From the NCBI RefSeq assembly GCF_000317125.1, contig NC_019695.1, positions 5,196,336 through 5,260,335 on the forward strand: a DNA stretch of 64,000 bases, in the 5' to 3' direction. The notes beneath the pieces were generated by a model, which was given only the letters and a program-made list of their open reading frames with translations, made no database searches and was not told the DNA's origin. Positions 62,085 to 64,000 of this stretch are shown piece after piece (within the stretch, counting starts at the first letter, position 1; every line of letters starts with the position of its first letter). This DNA is from Chroococcidiopsis thermalis PCC 7203 (GTDB lineage Bacteria; Cyanobacteriota; Cyanobacteriia; Cyanobacteriales; Chroococcidiopsidaceae). The position numbers and the translations under genes were made by a program.

Positions 62085-63137
62085 TCAATAGTTATTATTC
62101 AAATTCGTGCTTGCTTCAAAAAACTTCATGATACTAGATCGCAACTGGAACCATTTTTTCTCACCCATGAGAAAACGAGTTACACATCTTACTAATAAAG
62201 TTGCTGATTCTAAAGTAACAGAGGGATTAATCATTACTGCGGACTTAAGTTTAACCAGTGCTTTAGAAAAATTTCCTATCTCCATATACATTTTGGCAGA
62301 CAAAAGATTCACGCAACTTTGTGCTTGCTTATCATCTAAAATTCCTCTTTTCTTAGCTCTACTTAATACTTCTGCAATATCATTAACCAAGCTTGTAGTG
62401 ATAGTAAATGTTTTCGATGCTGAGTGTAGGCGAAATAGAGCTAAGTTATAAGAAATATGTTTTAATGGTATTTTTTCAGCTAACTTAATCCATAGGTCAA
62501 AGTCCATTGCATAATGGAGTGATAAATCTATTCCTCCAACTTCACGAACGGACTCTACTGGAGCAAAGACAGCTGGTTGCGGTAAGTGATATTTCCAAGC
62601 TATAATTTTTTCAAGTGTCATATCTGGACACTGGCGAGGACAGAGACCAAGATCGTTATCGCATTCATCAATAAATCTGGCTAATCCATAAATAATACTA
62701 GGTTGCTCTGCTTCCATCCATGCGGAAACTACTTTAAAAAGTGCATTCTGAACTAGAACATCATCAGAATTAAGCCAAGAAAAAATTTCTCCTTTAATTC
62801 TAGCAAGTCCTTTGTTGATAGCATCACTCTGACCGCGATCGCTTTCACTTATCCAATGAAAACGTGAATCGCTTTCGTATTCTTTTAAAATAGATATTGT
62901 TTCATCTGTGCTACCTCCATCGATTACCCAATACTCAATTTTCTCGTAATTCTGCGTTAGAACGCTTTCAATCGTCTTCCTAATAAACTTTCCTTGGTTG
63001 TATGATGGCGTAATAATACTAACCAAGGGTAGAGATAAATTAGTTTTAGCTTTTAACAAATCATACTCAGACATTAAATAGCTAGCCTCTAAGTTAGAAT
63101 TTATTTTCACTTGATGTTGGTAGCAAAAATTCAACAT
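62085..63137 (-). CDS. Glycosyltransferase family 2
   Basis: A GT-A enzyme of 350 residues (a later start at Met 22, position 63074, is possible because the first 21 residues are not typical). PLVSIITPSYNQGKFIRKTIESVLTQNY and YWVIDGGSTDETISILKEY form the nucleotide-binding part; GEIFSWLNSDDVLV holds the DxD-like metal site; YAMDFDLWIKLAEKIP is the ED-like catalytic region. A helical tail of about 100 residues follows. It lies 5 bases after the polymerase gene upstream. Confidence 0.9.
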   Translation of the reverse strand: MLNFCYQHQVKINSNLEASYLMSEYDLLKAKTNLSLPLVSIITPSYNQGKFIRKTIESVLTQNYEKIEYWVIDGGSTDETISILKEYESDSRFHWISESDRGQSDAINKGLARIKGEIFSWLNSDDVLVQNALFKVVSAWMEAEQPSIIYGLARFIDECDNDLGLCPRQCPDMTLEKIIAWKYHLPQPAVFAPVESVREVGGIDLSLHYAMDFDLWIKLAEKIPLKHISYNLALFRLHSASKTFTITTSLVNDIAEVLSRAKKRGILDDKQAQSCVNLLSAKMYMEIGNFSKALVKLKSAVMINPSVTLESATLLVRCVTRFLMGEKKWFQLRSSIMKFFEASTNLNNNY

Positions 63138-63142
63138 ACTAG

Positions 63143-64000
63143 TTAAGAGTTAAACTGCGTGTATGCCTCATCTATTCTTCGATCTTTTTTGTAGATTTTA
63201 CGTTTAACAAGAACACATCTACTTAAGTAAGTAGATAGATATACGTACAAAAACCAAATAATGCTTTGCCTTGCAGACAAGACTCCAACATCAGTTAAGT
63301 TAGAAATGATTACAAAAGTAATCAGAGTTATCGGCAAGATAGATTCAAGCTTACTAAACCGTTGTAACTCACCTATGGCTATAAAAATATTTCTCACTAA
63401 TGATATTAATAAAGCTAACATACCAAGTAAGCCCAATTGCAAACCTACATCTAATAATCCATTGTGGGCATGAGGTGCTTGCCATCTGATTCTTTGCCAG
63501 ATATCAGCACAAGGACCATCTAAACCTGTCCAAAAAGCATTCAGTCCATAGCCTAATACTGGACGTTCCATAATTTTTTCCCAAACCATTCCCCAAAGAA
63601 TTGTCCGCCCAGTACCCGTAGTATCACGGCGAAAAAAGTCGAGGACGGTTTCATGATTTGTAGCTAATAAAGTAATTACTGAAGTAATAAAAAATAAAAT
63701 AAATGAAATTAAAACAACGTTTTTTGTTTTGAGAGTTCGTAATAATAACAAAATAATTAAGATCTCCAATAGTGATAAATAGGCACTGACAGTATTTGTA
63801 ATTGCTAACGAAACTGTACATATGGCAACAATGCTCCAGCTGATGGCTCTATAATGTTTCGTATGCAACGCATGAATTAACCATAGAACTATACCTAGTA
63901 CCATTATTCGTCCGCAATTTGTTGGATGACTTAATAAGCCTTGAAAACGCAACCCGGTACGCAAGTCAAGCAAAAAGGCATTAGCTGGCATAAATAGAGC
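63143..64000 (-). CDS. O-antigen ligase/polymerase-family membrane protein, N-terminus cut by window edge
   Basis: The frame remains open to the right edge (three more codons past the first ATG at 63991), so the start lies outside. At least 285 residues with six or more hydrophobic segments. The Wzy_C signature is visible: a periplasmic loop with RRDTTGTGRTILWGMVWEKIMERPVLGYGLNAFW, then WQAPHAHNGLLDVGLQLGLLG, the H-N-G-x-L-D motif shared by WaaL and Wzy. It either polymerises repeat units or ligates chains to a carrier. With WbaP and the GTs it completes a Wzy-type assembly set. Confidence 0.88.
   Translation of the reverse strand, partial: ALFMPANAFLLDLRTGLRFQGLLSHPTNCGRIMVLGIVLWLIHALHTKHYRAISWSIVAICTVSLAITNTVSAYLSLLEILIILLLLRTLKTKNVVLISFILFFITSVITLLATNHETVLDFFRRDTTGTGRTILWGMVWEKIMERPVLGYGLNAFWTGLDGPCADIWQRIRWQAPHAHNGLLDVGLQLGLLGMLALLISLVRNIFIAIGELQRFSKLESILPITLITFVIISNLTDVGVLSARQSIIWFLYVYLSTYLSRCVLVKRKIYKKDRRIDEAYTQFNS

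Overview
The window reads as chromosomal DNA of a cyanobacterium. It is rich in the HIP1 octamer GCGATCGC, carries a Psb28-family photosystem II gene, and has many heptamer and nonamer tandem repeats plus dispersed palindromes of the kind found in large-genome cyanobacteria (Nostoc/Chroococcidiopsis-like). The species cannot be fixed from the sequence alone. No rRNA, tRNA, CRISPR array or intact insertion sequence was found.

Region 1 (1-31 kb, AT-richer) is a cell-surface polysaccharide island. On the minus strand is an ABC-type export pair (Wzm permease, Wzt ATPase) with FkbM and SAM methyltransferases and a GT4 glycosyltransferase. On the plus strand are a WbsX-like protein, a GT2 enzyme, GDP-mannose 4,6-dehydratase with a second SDR, a Wzc-like BY-kinase/copolymerase, a clan-A glycoside hydrolase, an MBOAT plus SGNH acetylation pair, dTDP-rhamnose genes (rfbA, rfbC, rfbD without rfbB), and a module of GT2, YbhN-like membrane protein, FAD oxidoreductase and GT-C membrane enzyme. 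A DUF3102 protein and a CoiA-like zinc-finger protein are scattered among them.

Region 2 (31-40 kb) is mixed: an SGNH esterase-like protein, an APC amino-acid permease, a YefM/YoeB-type toxin-antitoxin pair, psb28, a TIGR01777 SDR, a sugar ABC binding protein with one permease, and a fasciclin protein.

Region 3 (40-51 kb, GC-richer) is the most notable part. Eight same-strand genes, mgdA-mgdB-mgdC-mgdD-gmaS-mgsA-mgsB-mgsC, match the complete gene set of the N-methylglutamate pathway of methylamine use, with a divergent XRE-cupin regulator and a candidate operator array between them. By analogy with proteobacteria, GmaS would make gamma-glutamylmethylamide, MgsABC would make N-methylglutamate, and MgdABCD would oxidise it to glutamate, passing the methyl carbon to tetrahydrofolate or releasing it as formaldehyde. 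Automatic annotation would probably call these 'glutamate synthase', 'glutamine synthetase' and 'sarcosine oxidase'.

Region 4 (51-57 kb) is housekeeping: clpB, purH (its coding sequence appears invaded by dispersed repeats), a DUF937-like protein, fmt and a DUF6464-like protein.

Region 5 (57.5-64 kb) is a second polysaccharide locus on the minus strand: a WbaP-type initiating phosphosugar transferase, two GT4 and one GT2 glycosyltransferases, and a Wzy/O-antigen-ligase membrane protein cut by the window edge. A 95-bp palindromic MITE-like element occurs three times (6.6, 14.1 and 59.2 kb), always in intergenic DNA of the polysaccharide regions.
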